A program made the translations under genes and the position numbers. Below are positions 46,701-55,852 of a stretch of DNA of 64,000 nt, piece after piece. Positions within the stretch are counted from its first letter, which is position 1. Every line of letters begins with the position of its first letter. Source of the stretch: Paraburkholderia nodosa DSM 21604 (GTDB lineage Bacteria > Pseudomonadota > Gammaproteobacteria > Burkholderiales > Burkholderiaceae); NCBI RefSeq assembly GCF_000519185.1, contig NZ_JAFA01000004.1:100110-164109 (forward strand), written 5' to 3'. Below the pieces are notes generated by a model. That model saw only the letters and a program-made list of their open reading frames with translations, had not been told where the DNA came from and ran no database searches.

Positions 46701-47166
46701 GGAACCACGGGTGCTGGTCCGAAGTGTGGTTGATGACCAGTTCGGTGATCACGCGGATGCCGCGCGCATGCGCTTCCTGAATGAAGCGTCGCACGTCGGC
46801 GAGCTGGCCGTAGTCGGGGTGCACGTTGCGATAGTCGGCGATGTCGTAGCCGTCGTCGCGGCGCGGCGAGGGGTAGAACGGCAGCAGCCAGACCGCCGTG
46901 ACCCCAAGGCTGGCAATGTAGTCGAGCTTCGCGAGCAGGCCGGGGAAATCGCCCACGCCATCGTTGTTCGAATCGAAGAACGATTTCAGGTGCACCTGGT
47001 AGATGATCGCGTCCTTGTACCAGAGCGGGTCGTCGGAAAGCATTGACGGCCTGCCGCGCCGTTGCGTGGCGCGCTCCTCATCGTGTGGGTCGTGTGCGGT
47101 CGAGTCTCGCGTGACGGTCTGCACGTTCGTTGCCACAGGCTCGTGCGTAGCGGGGTCGCGTTTCAT
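43711..47166 (-). CDS. treS: Trehalose synthase-maltokinase fusion
   Basis: An 1151-residue two-enzyme protein. After a polar N-terminal tail of about 45 residues, residues up to about 590 form the GH13_16 trehalose synthase (maltose-trehalose interconversion): [19 protein letters not shown], the nucleophile segment [13 protein letters not shown] and the acid/base segment [12 protein letters not shown]. The C-terminal half is a maltokinase (Pep2-like), with [14 protein letters not shown] as the catalytic loop and [11 protein letters not shown] as the metal-binding DFE. Together they would convert trehalose to maltose and then to maltose-1-phosphate, the donor for GlgE. It overlaps glgE by four bases. 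Confidence 0.94.
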   Translation of the reverse strand: MKRDPATHEPVATNVQTVTRDSTAHDPHDEERATQRRGRPSMLSDDPLWYKDAIIYQVHLKSFFDSNNDGVGDFPGLLAKLDYIASLGVTAVWLLPFYPSPRRDDGYDIADYRNVHPDYGQLADVRRFIQEAHARGIRVITELVINHTSDQHPWFQRARRAKPGSNHRNYYVWSDTDQKYQGTRIIFIDTEPSNWTHDPVAGAYYWHRFYSHQPDLNFDNPAVLREVLQVMRFWLDMGIDGLRLDAVPYLVEREGTNNENLPETHGILKRIRAAIDEHYPNRMLLAEANQWPEDVQEYFGNEDECHMAFHFPLMPRLYMAIASEDRFPILDIMKQTPDLLPSCQWAIFLRNHDELTLEMVTDSERDYLWNTYASDRRARLNLGIRRRLAPLMERDRRRIELINSLLLSMPGTPVIYYGDELGMGDNIHLGDRDGVRTPMQWSSDRNGGFSRADPEQLVLPPLMGSLYGYDAINVEAQSRDPHSLLNWTRRMLATRRAKQAFGRGTIRFLRPANRKILAYLREMPGEAPILCVANLSRAPQAVELDLSEFAGMSPVEMTADSVFPAVGQLPYLLTFPPYGFLWFLLSAGDQRPSWSQPTSEQLPEFVTVVIREGQAGATPENVRLLESEVLPSWLSRRRWFASKDKPLRAVRLAALTTIYGAGFAFTEIEAELADGTSERYVLPIAITWGTEITTPLHIQLALSRVRRGRTVGYLTDAFSLPWFAYGVLRKLRERAAVPTVQQSTIRFEPTERLDELDFGDTPEVRWLAAEQSNSSLVIAETLVLKIVRRLMAGVHPEAEMSRYLTKLGYANTAPLYGEVVRVDPAGVPHTLIIVQGFIDNQGNAWDWALDYLRRTIDELALAVDDDTSADQAHEEEAVQGYCAVIGAIGKRLGELHALLSRPSDDEAFAPVAATPEDVRAWIADAKSMLNEALDIVARHTGEDEQMLDDDARDLARSLIDRRKALVAKIDELVPDDTKAARIRIHGDFHLGQVLLSQGDAYLIDFEGEPARALEYRRAKASPLRDVAGLLRSLSYAGAAAQSTLESAPQQVVDRKRALFERFRGYAAEAFLSQYRAAVAEGPLTLVSASQEQALLDLFLIEKAAYEIRYEAANRPTWLALPVRGLAALAARVLGLTPTQSTQSHSGGGGHG

Positions 47167-50100
47167 GTCGCTCCTCCGGGCGGGAAGTCCGCGTCCAGTT
47201 CGGGATGGCCCTCGATGTGCTCGTCGGCGTGTTCAGGCAGCGGTTCTTCGCGCGGCAGGCCCTTCGCGGGCTCGATGCGCCAGATCGCAAACGGGCGCGC
47301 ATGCGGGTCGAGCCGCACATGCTGCCAGCGCCCACGCCACTCGAAGCGCTCGCCGGTCATTTCGTCGACCACATTGAGGGGGGCGTGGTCGTCGAGGTGC
47401 CAGCGCTGGAACGTTGCCCACGAAAGTTCGAAGTCGGCGCCCTGCTCGGTGAAGGCATCGAGATTGATGGCCACGACGAGCACGTTGTCGCGCGCGGGCG
47501 TGGCCTTCTCGAAGCACAGCAGCGAGTCGTTGCGCGCGTCGAGGAACGTGATGCCGAGATGCGTGTGCAGCGCCGGGTTCGCGCGCCGGATGCGGTTGAG
47601 CGTGGCGATCTCCGCGACGATGTTGCCGGGGCGATGCCAGTCCCATGCGCGCAGCTGGTATTTTTCGGAGTCCAGATATTCTTCCGAATTGGGCATGGCG
47701 CGTCCTTCGCACAGTTCGAAGCCGCAGTACACGCCCCACAGCCCGGATAGCGTCGCGGCCAGGGCGGCACGGATCAGGAAGCTCGAGCGCGCGCCGGTCT
47801 GCAAATGGCGCGGATTGATGTCGGGTGTGTTGACGAAGAAGTTCGGCCGATAGAAGTCGCGCACCTCGGTTTGCGTGAGTTCGGTGAGGTACTCGGTGAA
47901 ATCGCGCTTCGATTCGCGCCATGTGAAATACGTGTACGACTGCGAGAAGCCGAGCTTGGCGAGCCGGTACATGAGGCGCGGCCGCGTGAAGGCTTCGGAG
48001 AGGAAGATCACGTCGGGGTGGCGCGCGCGCACGTCGGCGATCATCCATTCCCAGAACGGCAGCGGCTTCGTGTGCGGGTTGTCCACGCGGAAAATGCGCA
48101 CGCCCGTGTCCACCCAGAACAGAATCGCGTCGCGCAGTGCGAGCCACAAATCAGGCTTCGAGTCGTGCGCGTAGAACTCGGGGTTCACGATGTCCTGGTA
48201 CTTCTTCGGCGGGTTTTCGGCGTAGCGCAGCGTGCCGTCGGGCCGCCATGCGAACCAGGTGGGATGCGCCTTCAGCCACGGGTGGTCGGGCGAGCATTGA
48301 ATCGCGAAATCGAGCGCGATTTCGAGGCCTTGCTCGTGCGCCGCGGCAAGCATGCGGCAGAAGTCCTCGAGCGTGCCCAGTTGCGGGTGCACCGCGGTGT
48401 GGCCGCCTTCGGCCGCCCCGATGGCGTAGGGGCTGCCCACGTCGCCGGGCTGCGCATTGAGCGTGTTGTTGCGCCCCTTGCGGTTCGCCTGGCCGATGGG
48501 GTGGATCGGCGGGAAATACAGCACGTCGAAGCCCATTTCGCGAATGCGCGGCATCTTCGCGATCACGTCGTCGAAGGTGCCGTGGCGCGATTCGTCGTCG
48601 CTCATCGAGCGCGGGAAGATCTCGTACCAGCTCGCGAAGCGCGCGGTGCCGCGCTCCGCATCCACGCGATTGACGATCGTGTCGCGTGAGAGAAACGGGC
48701 GATGGCGCGCGGCGCGAACGGCCGTAGCGGTCGAAGGCGCGGCGATGATCGCGCAGCGTGTTTCGGTGTCCGCAGCAATGAAGCGTTTGACGATGGCGTC
48801 GAGTGTTTCGTTGGTGCGCTTCTGGTCGTCGTCGCCCGTGCCCGATGTTTCCGCGGTGGCGAGCACGAGCGCGAACAGGCGGCTCGCTTCCTCCAGCTCG
48901 AGATCGACGGGCTGGTTCGCCGCGCGCTTCTTGTGCAGATGTTCCGCGAGCGAGGCGAAGTCGTCGCGCCACGCAATCACGACGTACTCGTAGCGTCCGA
49001 CGCGATCGAGCGGAATGTGGCCCGCCCACAGGTCGGTGCCCGCGGGCGGCACGGGCGTCATTAGCGACTCGTGCCAGGCGGTTTCGTCGACGGCGCGCCA
49101 GAGCACGGCGGCGTCGATGCGGTCGTGGCCCTCGGCGAAGATCGCCGCGCGCACTTCGCAGCGCTCGCCCACGGTGCGCTTCGCGGCGAAGCGGCCGTGA
49201 TCGACCGAGGGCTGCGCGCTCTCGATGGCAATGCGCGGCGCGGCGATCGCCTCGAGCACGCTCTTGTGTCCGCTCGTGTCCGTCTTGCCGCGATCTTCGG
49301 GCGGCGCGAGCACCACGAGCGGGCTCGCGAGCGCGCGGAACATCCAGCATGCGCCGGCGGGCAGCGTGAACGCGTCGGGGATCGCGCTCGCGTCGCGCGG
49401 CGCGGGCAGGCGTGCGCCGCGAAGCGTTTCGGCGTCGAGCGGCGCGAAGCGCGTGAAGCCGCCAGGCACGCCGTCGAGCAGGCGCGAGAGATCCACACGC
49501 ACAGGCGCGGCGAGCGCGGGATTGATGAGCGTGAGGATGGCGTCGTCCGCTTCGCGCAGGTCCGCGCGGTCGCCGCGCAAGAGCGCCGCGACGCTCGCGC
49601 CAGGGCCATTGAGCGCGCGCAGTTCACCGTTGGTCTGCAGCGTCCACGTTTCGCGTTGCAGCGCGTTGGCGTGCGCGACATCGGCGCTCAGATCGAAGGG
49701 CGCGCGCGCCTTCGCGGCTTCCCACGCCTGTGCGCTGTTGCCGCTGTGCGAGGTCGCTTCGTCCACGCCATATTCGAATCCCATCGGCATGAGCCAGCCG
49801 GTGCCGAGCGCGGTGGCCGCGCGCAGCATGCGGCGATAGGCGCGCTCGAGCGCGCGCGCATCGGCGGCGCCTTCCTGGTCGTGCGCGTAGCGCGCGCCAT
49901 AGGGCGCTTCTGGAAACGTTATCGGCGAGCCCACGCGGCGCAATGCGGCGTGTTCCTCGATCATCCAGCTCGACGAGAAGTCCCACCAGCGCAGCGAGGA
50001 GAAGGCCGCGTCGAAGCCCGCACCTTCGAGGTGCGCGAGCGCCTCGCGCGGCAGGCCTGGCGTCGCGGCGAGCCAGCGCGTTTGCGGAAAGCGCGCGCGC

Positions 50101-50657
50101 ACGGCATCGAAGATCGCGCGCAGCACATGGGGCGGCGTGCGGTGCGGCGAATCCACACGAAAGCCGCTGATGCCCGCTTCGACGAGCGCGATGGCGCGCG
50201 CCGTCCACCATGCGATGAGCGGCGCGCTCGCGCGCTCGAAATCGGCATAGGCGACGTTGGCTTCGCGATGGCCGTGGCGTGGGTTGAGGCGCGCGTCTTC
50301 GGGCTCGAAAGGGTGGAACCATTCGGGATGCGCGGCGTAGAGCGCGCCGTCGGCGGCGCTGCGATCGAGCACGAGATCGGCGAGCAGCGTGACGCCGCGC
50401 GACTGCGCCGCGAGCGCGAGTTCGCGCACGGCGTCGTCGGCGGATAGCTGGCTGCCGAAGGCCGCGTTCAGGCGCGCATGGTCGGCGACGATGCGGTCGT
50501 CGCCCGACGCGCCCGAGGCGAACAGCGCGCCGACCAGGACGTGATCGAAGCCCAGCGACGCCGCGCGGGCGATGTGCGCCGGCCACGCGTCGAGTGGTCC
50601 TGCCAGGACGGAATGGACGAAGTAGATCCGCGGCGCATAGGCGTGGGGGGGTTCCAT
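47163..50657 (-). CDS. glgE: Maltosyltransferase GlgE with a second, degenerate N-terminal barrel
   Basis: An 1164-residue protein, far longer than the roughly 660-700 residues usual for GlgE. Residues from about 470 onward form complete GlgE, which adds maltose from maltose-1-phosphate to alpha-1,4-glucan: FASWYEIFPRSMSDD, VRIFRVDNPHTKPLPFWEW with nucleophile Asp859, and VIFLSEAFTRPRLM with acid/base Glu888. Residues about 1-450 are a second GH13-like barrel that resembles the same segments (GFRVDSPHRTPPHVLRAIF, then RWLAATPGLPREAL). It keeps the Asp (169) but has Ala198 where the Glu should be, so it is probably inactive. It is first in the seven-gene operon. Confidence 0.92.
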   Translation of the reverse strand: MEPPHAYAPRIYFVHSVLAGPLDAWPAHIARAASLGFDHVLVGALFASGASGDDRIVADHARLNAAFGSQLSADDAVRELALAAQSRGVTLLADLVLDRSAADGALYAAHPEWFHPFEPEDARLNPRHGHREANVAYADFERASAPLIAWWTARAIALVEAGISGFRVDSPHRTPPHVLRAIFDAVRARFPQTRWLAATPGLPREALAHLEGAGFDAAFSSLRWWDFSSSWMIEEHAALRRVGSPITFPEAPYGARYAHDQEGAADARALERAYRRMLRAATALGTGWLMPMGFEYGVDEATSHSGNSAQAWEAAKARAPFDLSADVAHANALQRETWTLQTNGELRALNGPGASVAALLRGDRADLREADDAILTLINPALAAPVRVDLSRLLDGVPGGFTRFAPLDAETLRGARLPAPRDASAIPDAFTLPAGACWMFRALASPLVVLAPPEDRGKTDTSGHKSVLEAIAAPRIAIESAQPSVDHGRFAAKRTVGERCEVRAAIFAEGHDRIDAAVLWRAVDETAWHESLMTPVPPAGTDLWAGHIPLDRVGRYEYVVIAWRDDFASLAEHLHKKRAANQPVDLELEEASRLFALVLATAETSGTGDDDQKRTNETLDAIVKRFIAADTETRCAIIAAPSTATAVRAARHRPFLSRDTIVNRVDAERGTARFASWYEIFPRSMSDDESRHGTFDDVIAKMPRIREMGFDVLYFPPIHPIGQANRKGRNNTLNAQPGDVGSPYAIGAAEGGHTAVHPQLGTLEDFCRMLAAAHEQGLEIALDFAIQCSPDHPWLKAHPTWFAWRPDGTLRYAENPPKKYQDIVNPEFYAHDSKPDLWLALRDAILFWVDTGVRIFRVDNPHTKPLPFWEWMIADVRARHPDVIFLSEAFTRPRLMYRLAKLGFSQSYTYFTWRESKRDFTEYLTELTQTEVRDFYRPNFFVNTPDINPRHLQTGARSSFLIRAALAATLSGLWGVYCGFELCEGRAMPNSEEYLDSEKYQLRAWDWHRPGNIVAEIATLNRIRRANPALHTHLGITFLDARNDSLLCFEKATPARDNVLVVAINLDAFTEQGADFELSWATFQRWHLDDHAPLNVVDEMTGERFEWRGRWQHVRLDPHARPFAIWRIEPAKGLPREEPLPEHADEHIEGHPELDADFPPGGAT

Positions 50658-50991
50658 CGGTCGTATTCCAGGTACGTCAGGCGAAGGGGATGCAAGTCGG
50701 GGTTAGCCGAAATGCGATCGCGCCGCCCGGGGGCTGCCGGAGCGTGCCGCGCTGCGCGTGGTGACAGGCACCTGTTCAGAGTAGTGCAAGAGCAGGCCGG
50801 AACCAAACCGCTTGCGCCGCGTGGCGACTTGCGGGGGAGTCGAGCAAGGCACATGCCCATGAGCGAGCCAGGCGCGCGGCGCCGCGCGCAGGCGCATGTT
50901 CGCAAAGGCTGGGCTCAAAGGCGGGCGAATCGAGCGGCGAAACCGGCGGCGATTGCCGGTATCCGTTGCAGCGGTGAAAAAGGCAACGCGC
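50658..50991. promoter_or_regulatory. Intergenic region upstream of glgE
   Basis: These 334 bases hold no supported gene and must carry the promoter of the glgE-treY operon. I see no convincing -35/-10 pair. The near-palindrome TGACAGGCACCTGTTCA at 50762-50778, about 105 bases upstream of the glgE start, is a candidate operator. The right-hand part follows the stop of the DUF1345 gene. Confidence 0.4.
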
Positions 50992-51648
50992 TCAGCTACC
51001 GACCATGCTCGCGGCGATGTTCACGCACAGGCCTAGCACAGAAACGTTGAAATAGAACGACAAAATCGATTGCGCGAGCACACCGCGCCGCGCGTTGCGC
51101 CCGCGCAGGCCGATATCGGCGGTTTGCGATGCGCATGCGATGGTGAAGGAGAAGTACAGAAAGTCCCAGTAATTCGGCGTGAGCTTTTTGTCGGGAAACA
51201 CGAGGGCAGGCTCGTTGGGATCGGAGCCGTAGTAGACGCGCGCGTAGTGCAGCGTGAAGATGGTGGGAATGAGAAACCACGCCCCGATGAGCGTGAGCCC
51301 CGTGAGCAGCGAATGCAGCACTTTCGAGGCCGTGCCGAGATCCTTCGTCGTGCCCAGTTCAATGACGATGGCGACGATGCTCGCCACCGTCGCGGTGCAG
51401 ATCAGAAACAGTACGGTGCCCGCGTTTTCGTCTTCGCGGCGAGCGTTCGCGCGTACGCTCTCTTCGTTTGCTAACACCATGTGCAGCCAGATCAGCACGA
51501 GGTAAGTCCATACCGTTGCGTCCCAGCCGAGCAGCACGCGCGCGGAAGTATGGATCGAGGCGGGCGCGAGCAAGCCGAGCACGACGCCCACGGCGATGGC
51601 GATCATCATGTGCGGCCGGTTGCGCAGTACCAGCGGAATGAAGTTCAT
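50992..51648 (-). CDS. DUF1345 integral membrane protein
   Basis: A 218-residue membrane protein with about five hydrophobic segments: [69 protein letters not shown] and [20 protein letters not shown]. The family signature is [24 protein letters not shown] (here [20 protein letters not shown]). The function of DUF1345 is unknown. The ATG at 51648 is used; an in-frame TTG lies 30 bases further upstream. No partner gene is obvious: the glgE operon is downstream in the same direction. Confidence 0.85.
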   Translation of the reverse strand: MNFIPLVLRNRPHMMIAIAVGVVLGLLAPASIHTSARVLLGWDATVWTYLVLIWLHMVLANEESVRANARREDENAGTVLFLICTATVASIVAIVIELGTTKDLGTASKVLHSLLTGLTLIGAWFLIPTIFTLHYARVYYGSDPNEPALVFPDKKLTPNYWDFLYFSFTIACASQTADIGLRGRNARRGVLAQSILSFYFNVSVLGLCVNIAASMVGS

Positions 51649-51979
51649 GGCGTGGCGCGGATTGGCGCGGGTTGGCAATCAATTGCGGCGATTCTACCGT
51701 GCGTGGCCTGCCGCCGTGGCCCGCTGTTCGCTGTTATGCCGGGCATGCAAGCTTTCGGTTTGTCTTATCGGGCCATAAGGGGCTATATTGCTTGCGCAAC
51801 GCGGCAGCGCGCTCTCGCAGTCAGCGCAACAACGATGGTGCATATGCATTGATCGCGTTGTACGACGATAGCAAACGTTTTTCGTATGGCCTGGTTTCAG
51901 GCGCCGCCCGCGCCGGCGGCAAGCGTGTTTCGCCCCCAGCCAGGGGAACCTGGCGGGATCGACCTCATCTGGAGTGCCC
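51649..51979 (+). promoter_or_regulatory. Intergenic region upstream of the GMC dehydrogenase operon
   Basis: These 331 bases separate the divergent DUF1345 and dehydrogenase genes. TTGTCT at 51760-51765 and TATATT at 51784-51789 (18-base spacer) form a plausible plus-strand promoter about 185 bases before the first dehydrogenase gene. I see no gene in the region. Confidence 0.45.
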
Positions 51980-52579
51980 ATGACAGATGTGACACAACAC
52001 GGGATGTCTCAGGCGCCGCACGATCTTCCCGCCTTGATTGATCGCCTCGGCCGTCCCGGCCGCAGGCGTTTCGTCTCGGGAACGTGCGCAGCGGCGCTGC
52101 TCGCCTTCGCGGCTGCCGGGCGCTCTCGCGCGCCGTTCGGCATGGGCCGCGCTTTCGCGGCTACACCGGCGAGCGCATCCGGCAGCGGTTATGAAGCCTT
52201 CATCAAGCTATCGCAGCGCCTCACTGGCCGCACGAGCTTCGACGCCGTGCTCGGCAAGCGCGTTTATGCCGCGCTCGACCACGCGAGCAGCCAGTTCGAC
52301 GCGAACGTCGCGACGCTCAACACCTGGATTCAAGGTCACGGCGGTGTGCCCTCCGATACCGTGACCGCCGCGCTCAAGCCCGATCAGCCGGAGCTCGCCT
52401 CGATGGTGGGCGACATCATGCGCGCGTGGTATCTCGGTCTCGTGGGCGAGATGCCGAAGGTGCAAGTGGTGGCCTTCGAAAAGGCGTTGATGTTCGACCC
52501 CGTCAACGACGTGCTCGCGATTCCCTCGTATTGCCGCGACGTGCCGTTCTACTGGGAGCACAAACCCGCAGGCGAATAG
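51980..52579 (+). CDS. Tat-exported small subunit of a membrane-bound GMC dehydrogenase
   Basis: A 199-residue protein with a twin-arginine signal (GRRRFVSGTCAAALLAFAAA, about residues 25-45), then a helical domain (YEAFIKLSQRLTGRTSFDAVLG to IPSYCRDVPFYWEH). The pattern matches the small subunit of sorbitol/fructose/gluconate dehydrogenase complexes, which is folded in the cytoplasm and carries the larger flavoprotein to the periplasm by Tat. The ATG at 51980 follows TGGAG at correct spacing. The flavoprotein and cytochrome genes follow directly. Confidence 0.83.
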   Translation: MTDVTQHGMSQAPHDLPALIDRLGRPGRRRFVSGTCAAALLAFAAAGRSRAPFGMGRAFAATPASASGSGYEAFIKLSQRLTGRTSFDAVLGKRVYAALDHASSQFDANVATLNTWIQGHGGVPSDTVTAALKPDQPELASMVGDIMRAWYLGLVGEMPKVQVVAFEKALMFDPVNDVLAIPSYCRDVPFYWEHKPAGE

Positions 52580-52650
52580 CGGAGTAATGGGCACGCACAT
52601 CACGGGCCGCGCCAGGCCCCCACAACGAAAGCCAAAGGATGAGGTCGACA

Positions 52651-54252
52651 ATGGCGACAGGACATTCCGCCGACGTGGTCGTCGTCGGTTCCGGCGTGGC
52701 GGGCAGTCTGGTGGCGCACCAGCTCGCCCGGGCCGGCGCTTCCGTGGTGCTGCTCGAAGCGGGGCCGCGCCTCGCGCGCTGGCAGATCGTGGAGAATTTC
52801 CGCAACTCGCCCGCCAAGGCCGATTTCGCCACGCCGTATCCGTCCGCGAGCTACGCGCCGCATCCGGAATACGAGCCGCCCAACGAGTATCTCGTGCAGA
52901 AGGGCGATTATCCGTACAACTCACAATATTTGCGTCTCGTGGGCGGAACCACGTGGCACTGGGCCGCCGCCGCGTGGCGGCTGCTGCCAGCGGACTTTCG
53001 TTTGAAAACGCAGTACGGCGTGGGTCGCGACTGGCCCTATCCCTATGAGACGCTGGAGCCGTGGTATCAGCTCGCGGAAGAGGAACTGGGCGTGTCCGGA
53101 CCGGACGCGACGTACGATCTCGGCTCGCCGCGCGCGAAGCCGTATCCAATGAGCATGCTGCCGCTTTCCTGGATGGATCAGCGCTTCTCGCAAGTGCTGA
53201 ATGCGAATGGCTTTCACGTGGTGCCCGAGCCGGTCGCGCGCAATAGCCGCCCGTTCGATGCGCGTCCTACCTGCTGCGGCAACAACAACTGCATGCCGAT
53301 CTGCCCGATCGGTGCGATGTACAACGGCGTGGTTCACGCGGACAAGGCCGAGCGCGCGGGCGCGAAGCTCGTGCCGCAGGCCGTGGTCTATCGCATCGAG
53401 GCCGACAACAAAGGGCTCGTTACCGCGGTCCACTACAAGGACCCGAGCGGCAGAAGCACGCGTGTGACCGGCAAGCTCTTCGTGCTCGCCGCGAACGGCA
53501 TCGAGACGCCCAAGCTCATGCTGATGTCGAAGAGCGACGCGTTCGCCCACGGCATTGGCAACAGCTCCGACCAGGTGGGCCGCAATCTCATGGATCATCC
53601 GGGCACGGGCATCACGTTCATGGCCAACGAACCGCTATGGCCGGGACGCGGGCCCATGGAGATGACCTCGGTCGTGAACTTCCGCGACGGCGCGTTCCGC
53701 TCCGCGTATGCCGCGAAGAAACTGCATCTGTCGAACGCGGTGCCCACCTTGGCCGTCGCGGCAGCGCTCATCAAGAACGGCTTGACCGGCGCGGAGCTGG
53801 ACCGGGAGATACGCGAGCGCACGTCGCGCACGCTCACCATCAACAGTTTCCACGAGCATTTGCCCGAGCCGCAGAACCGCGTGCTGCCCTCGGGCGAGCA
53901 CAAGGACGGACTCGGCATTCCACAGCCCGAGATCTATTACTCGATCAACGACTACGTGAAGAAGAGCGCGGCGAACACGCATGAACTCTATGCGCAGATC
54001 GCGCAGCTCTTTGGCGGCACCGACATCGCGTTCGACGACACGTTCGCGCCCAACAATCACATCATGGGCACGACGATCATGGGCGCGAACGCCGCCGATT
54101 CGGTCGTCGATGCCGATTGCCGCACGCACGATCATGCGAATCTGTTCGTCGCCAGCAGCGCCGTGATGCCCTCGGCCGCCTCGGTGAACTGCACGCTGAC
54201 GATTGCCGCGCTGTCGCTGAAGCTGGCCGACAAGCTGCGCCACGAGCTTTGA
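52651..54252 (+). CDS. GMC-family FAD dehydrogenase, catalytic subunit
   Basis: A 533-residue flavoprotein. The N terminus ADVVVVGSGVAGSLVAHQLA and LLEAG form the FAD-binding fold. GCCN-type cysteines in TCCGNNNCMPICPIGAMYNG suggest an iron-sulfur cluster, as in fructose and glucose dehydrogenases of this class. The C-terminal GMC domain ends with NHIMGTTIMGANAADSVVD, containing the catalytic His region, and SSAVMPSAASVNCTLTIAAL. It has no signal of its own, which fits export with the Tat-bearing small subunit. The sugar or polyol substrate cannot be assigned. The cytochrome c gene follows after 13 bases. Confidence 0.9.
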   Translation: MATGHSADVVVVGSGVAGSLVAHQLARAGASVVLLEAGPRLARWQIVENFRNSPAKADFATPYPSASYAPHPEYEPPNEYLVQKGDYPYNSQYLRLVGGTTWHWAAAAWRLLPADFRLKTQYGVGRDWPYPYETLEPWYQLAEEELGVSGPDATYDLGSPRAKPYPMSMLPLSWMDQRFSQVLNANGFHVVPEPVARNSRPFDARPTCCGNNNCMPICPIGAMYNGVVHADKAERAGAKLVPQAVVYRIEADNKGLVTAVHYKDPSGRSTRVTGKLFVLAANGIETPKLMLMSKSDAFAHGIGNSSDQVGRNLMDHPGTGITFMANEPLWPGRGPMEMTSVVNFRDGAFRSAYAAKKLHLSNAVPTLAVAAALIKNGLTGAELDREIRERTSRTLTINSFHEHLPEPQNRVLPSGEHKDGLGIPQPEIYYSINDYVKKSAANTHELYAQIAQLFGGTDIAFDDTFAPNNHIMGTTIMGANAADSVVDADCRTHDHANLFVASSAVMPSAASVNCTLTIAALSLKLADKLRHEL

Positions 54253-54265
54253 TACGAGCCAGACG

Positions 54266-55669
54266 ATGAAAACAGCGAAGTCCTCCACCGCGGCCACCAC
54301 GAATCACGAGCGAGAGAGACGCGCGCGTGCCGCCATCGCGGCCGCGCTGTTCTGCGCCTTCGCGCTCTATATCGCGTGGCACGCGTCGCACGAATCGCAA
54401 ACGCGTCCCGTCGACGAACTGCCGATCTCCACGGCGCGCGGGGACGACACGTCGACGCCCATTGCGGACGCGGACAAGCCCGACCTCATCAAGCGCGGCG
54501 CCTATCTCGCGCGCATAGGCGACTGCGTCGCGTGCCATACCGCCGACCCGGGCAGGCCATTTGCGGGCGGCCTGCCCATCAGCACACCGTTTGGAAAAAT
54601 CTACACGCCGAACATCACGCCGGACCCCGATACCGGCATCGGCCAATGGAGCGATACCGACTTCGTGCGCGCGCTGCACGAAGGCATCGGCCGAGGCGGC
54701 AAGCGGCTGTATCCCGCGTTTCCTTACGTCGAATTCACGCGCATGACCGAGCAGGACATGCTCGCGGTCCGCGCGTATCTGAATACGGTCGCGCCGGTGC
54801 ATTACACGCCGCCCGCCAACGAGCTGCGCTTTCCGTTCAACCAGCGCTGGCTGATGATCTTGTGGAATCTCTTCAACTTCAACGAAGGCCGCTTCGTGCC
54901 GGACCCGAAGCAGAGCGCCGAATTCAACCGCGGCGCCTATCTCGTCGAAGGCCTCGCGCATTGCGAGGAATGTCACACGCCGCGCAACTTCATGCAGGGC
55001 CTCAAGACGACCGGGCGCTTCTCGGGCGCGACGCAAGCGGGCTGGCAGGCCTACAACATCACGCCCGACCGCACGAGCGGCATTGGCAACTGGAGCGACG
55101 ACGCGCTGATCGCCTATCTGTCCACGGGCATTGCCGCGGGCCACGCCAGCGCAGCAGGCCCGATGGCCGACGTGGTCCAGCACTCGACGCAATACCTGAC
55201 GCATGAGGACCTGCGCTCGATCGTGGCCTACCTGCGTGCGCTGCCGCCGGTTTCGGGCGGCGTGACGCGGCCGCGCGATGCCTGGGGCAAGCCCGCTGTG
55301 AACGACGTCACCGCGTTGCGCGGCACGGCGATCACGACCGTGAACGGCTTGCAGCTTTTCGTGGCGAACTGCGCGAGCTGCCACCACTGGACCGGCGAGG
55401 GCGTGGGGGGAAGCGCGCCAGGCGCCTATCCATCGCTCATCCATAACAGCGTCGCGGGCGCGCCGAGCCCGAACAATCTCGCGATGGTGATCCTGCACGG
55501 CGTGAGACGTCAGACGAAGGACAGCGACGTGCTGATGCCGGCATTCGGCGATGCATTGAGCAACGAACAGGTGGCGGCCATTTCCAACTACGTGACGACG
55601 CAGTTCGGCGAACCGCGGGCCACCCTCACGGCCGGCGAGGTTGCGGCGCTGCGTGCCCAGCCCCAGTAA
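54266..55669 (+). CDS. Tri-haem cytochrome c subunit of the GMC dehydrogenase
   Basis: A 467-residue membrane-anchored cytochrome. One N-terminal hydrophobic segment (AAIAAALFCAFALYIAW) is followed by three c-type domains, each with CxxCH: CVACH, CEECH and CASCH. This is the layout of alcohol, gluconate and fructose dehydrogenase cytochrome subunits, which pass electrons from the flavoprotein to ubiquinone in the inner membrane. With the two genes upstream it makes a complete three-subunit respiratory dehydrogenase. Confidence 0.92.
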   Translation: MKTAKSSTAATTNHERERRARAAIAAALFCAFALYIAWHASHESQTRPVDELPISTARGDDTSTPIADADKPDLIKRGAYLARIGDCVACHTADPGRPFAGGLPISTPFGKIYTPNITPDPDTGIGQWSDTDFVRALHEGIGRGGKRLYPAFPYVEFTRMTEQDMLAVRAYLNTVAPVHYTPPANELRFPFNQRWLMILWNLFNFNEGRFVPDPKQSAEFNRGAYLVEGLAHCEECHTPRNFMQGLKTTGRFSGATQAGWQAYNITPDRTSGIGNWSDDALIAYLSTGIAAGHASAAGPMADVVQHSTQYLTHEDLRSIVAYLRALPPVSGGVTRPRDAWGKPAVNDVTALRGTAITTVNGLQLFVANCASCHHWTGEGVGGSAPGAYPSLIHNSVAGAPSPNNLAMVILHGVRRQTKDSDVLMPAFGDALSNEQVAAISNYVTTQFGEPRATLTAGEVAALRAQPQ

Positions 55670-55852
55670 CGCCTCAGTCACGCCGGGACTTTGCGCCGCG
55701 CTCGCGGCGGCGCTGGCAGCCGCAAACGCGTATGCTGTGAGCGCAGGCACGCCGCTTGCGTGTAGTTTGCCTCGTGACGCGCCTGTCGCAATCGCATTCG
55801 GTACGATATTTGGCGCTCATATGGCCCACTCACACAGCGCTATGATTAAGTG

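Noticed and set aside
43717..47046. An 1109-codon plus-strand frame opposite treS-mak
   Set aside because: It is an Arg/His/Glu-rich shadow typical of the antisense of a GC-rich gene; the minus-strand protein has complete enzyme motifs.
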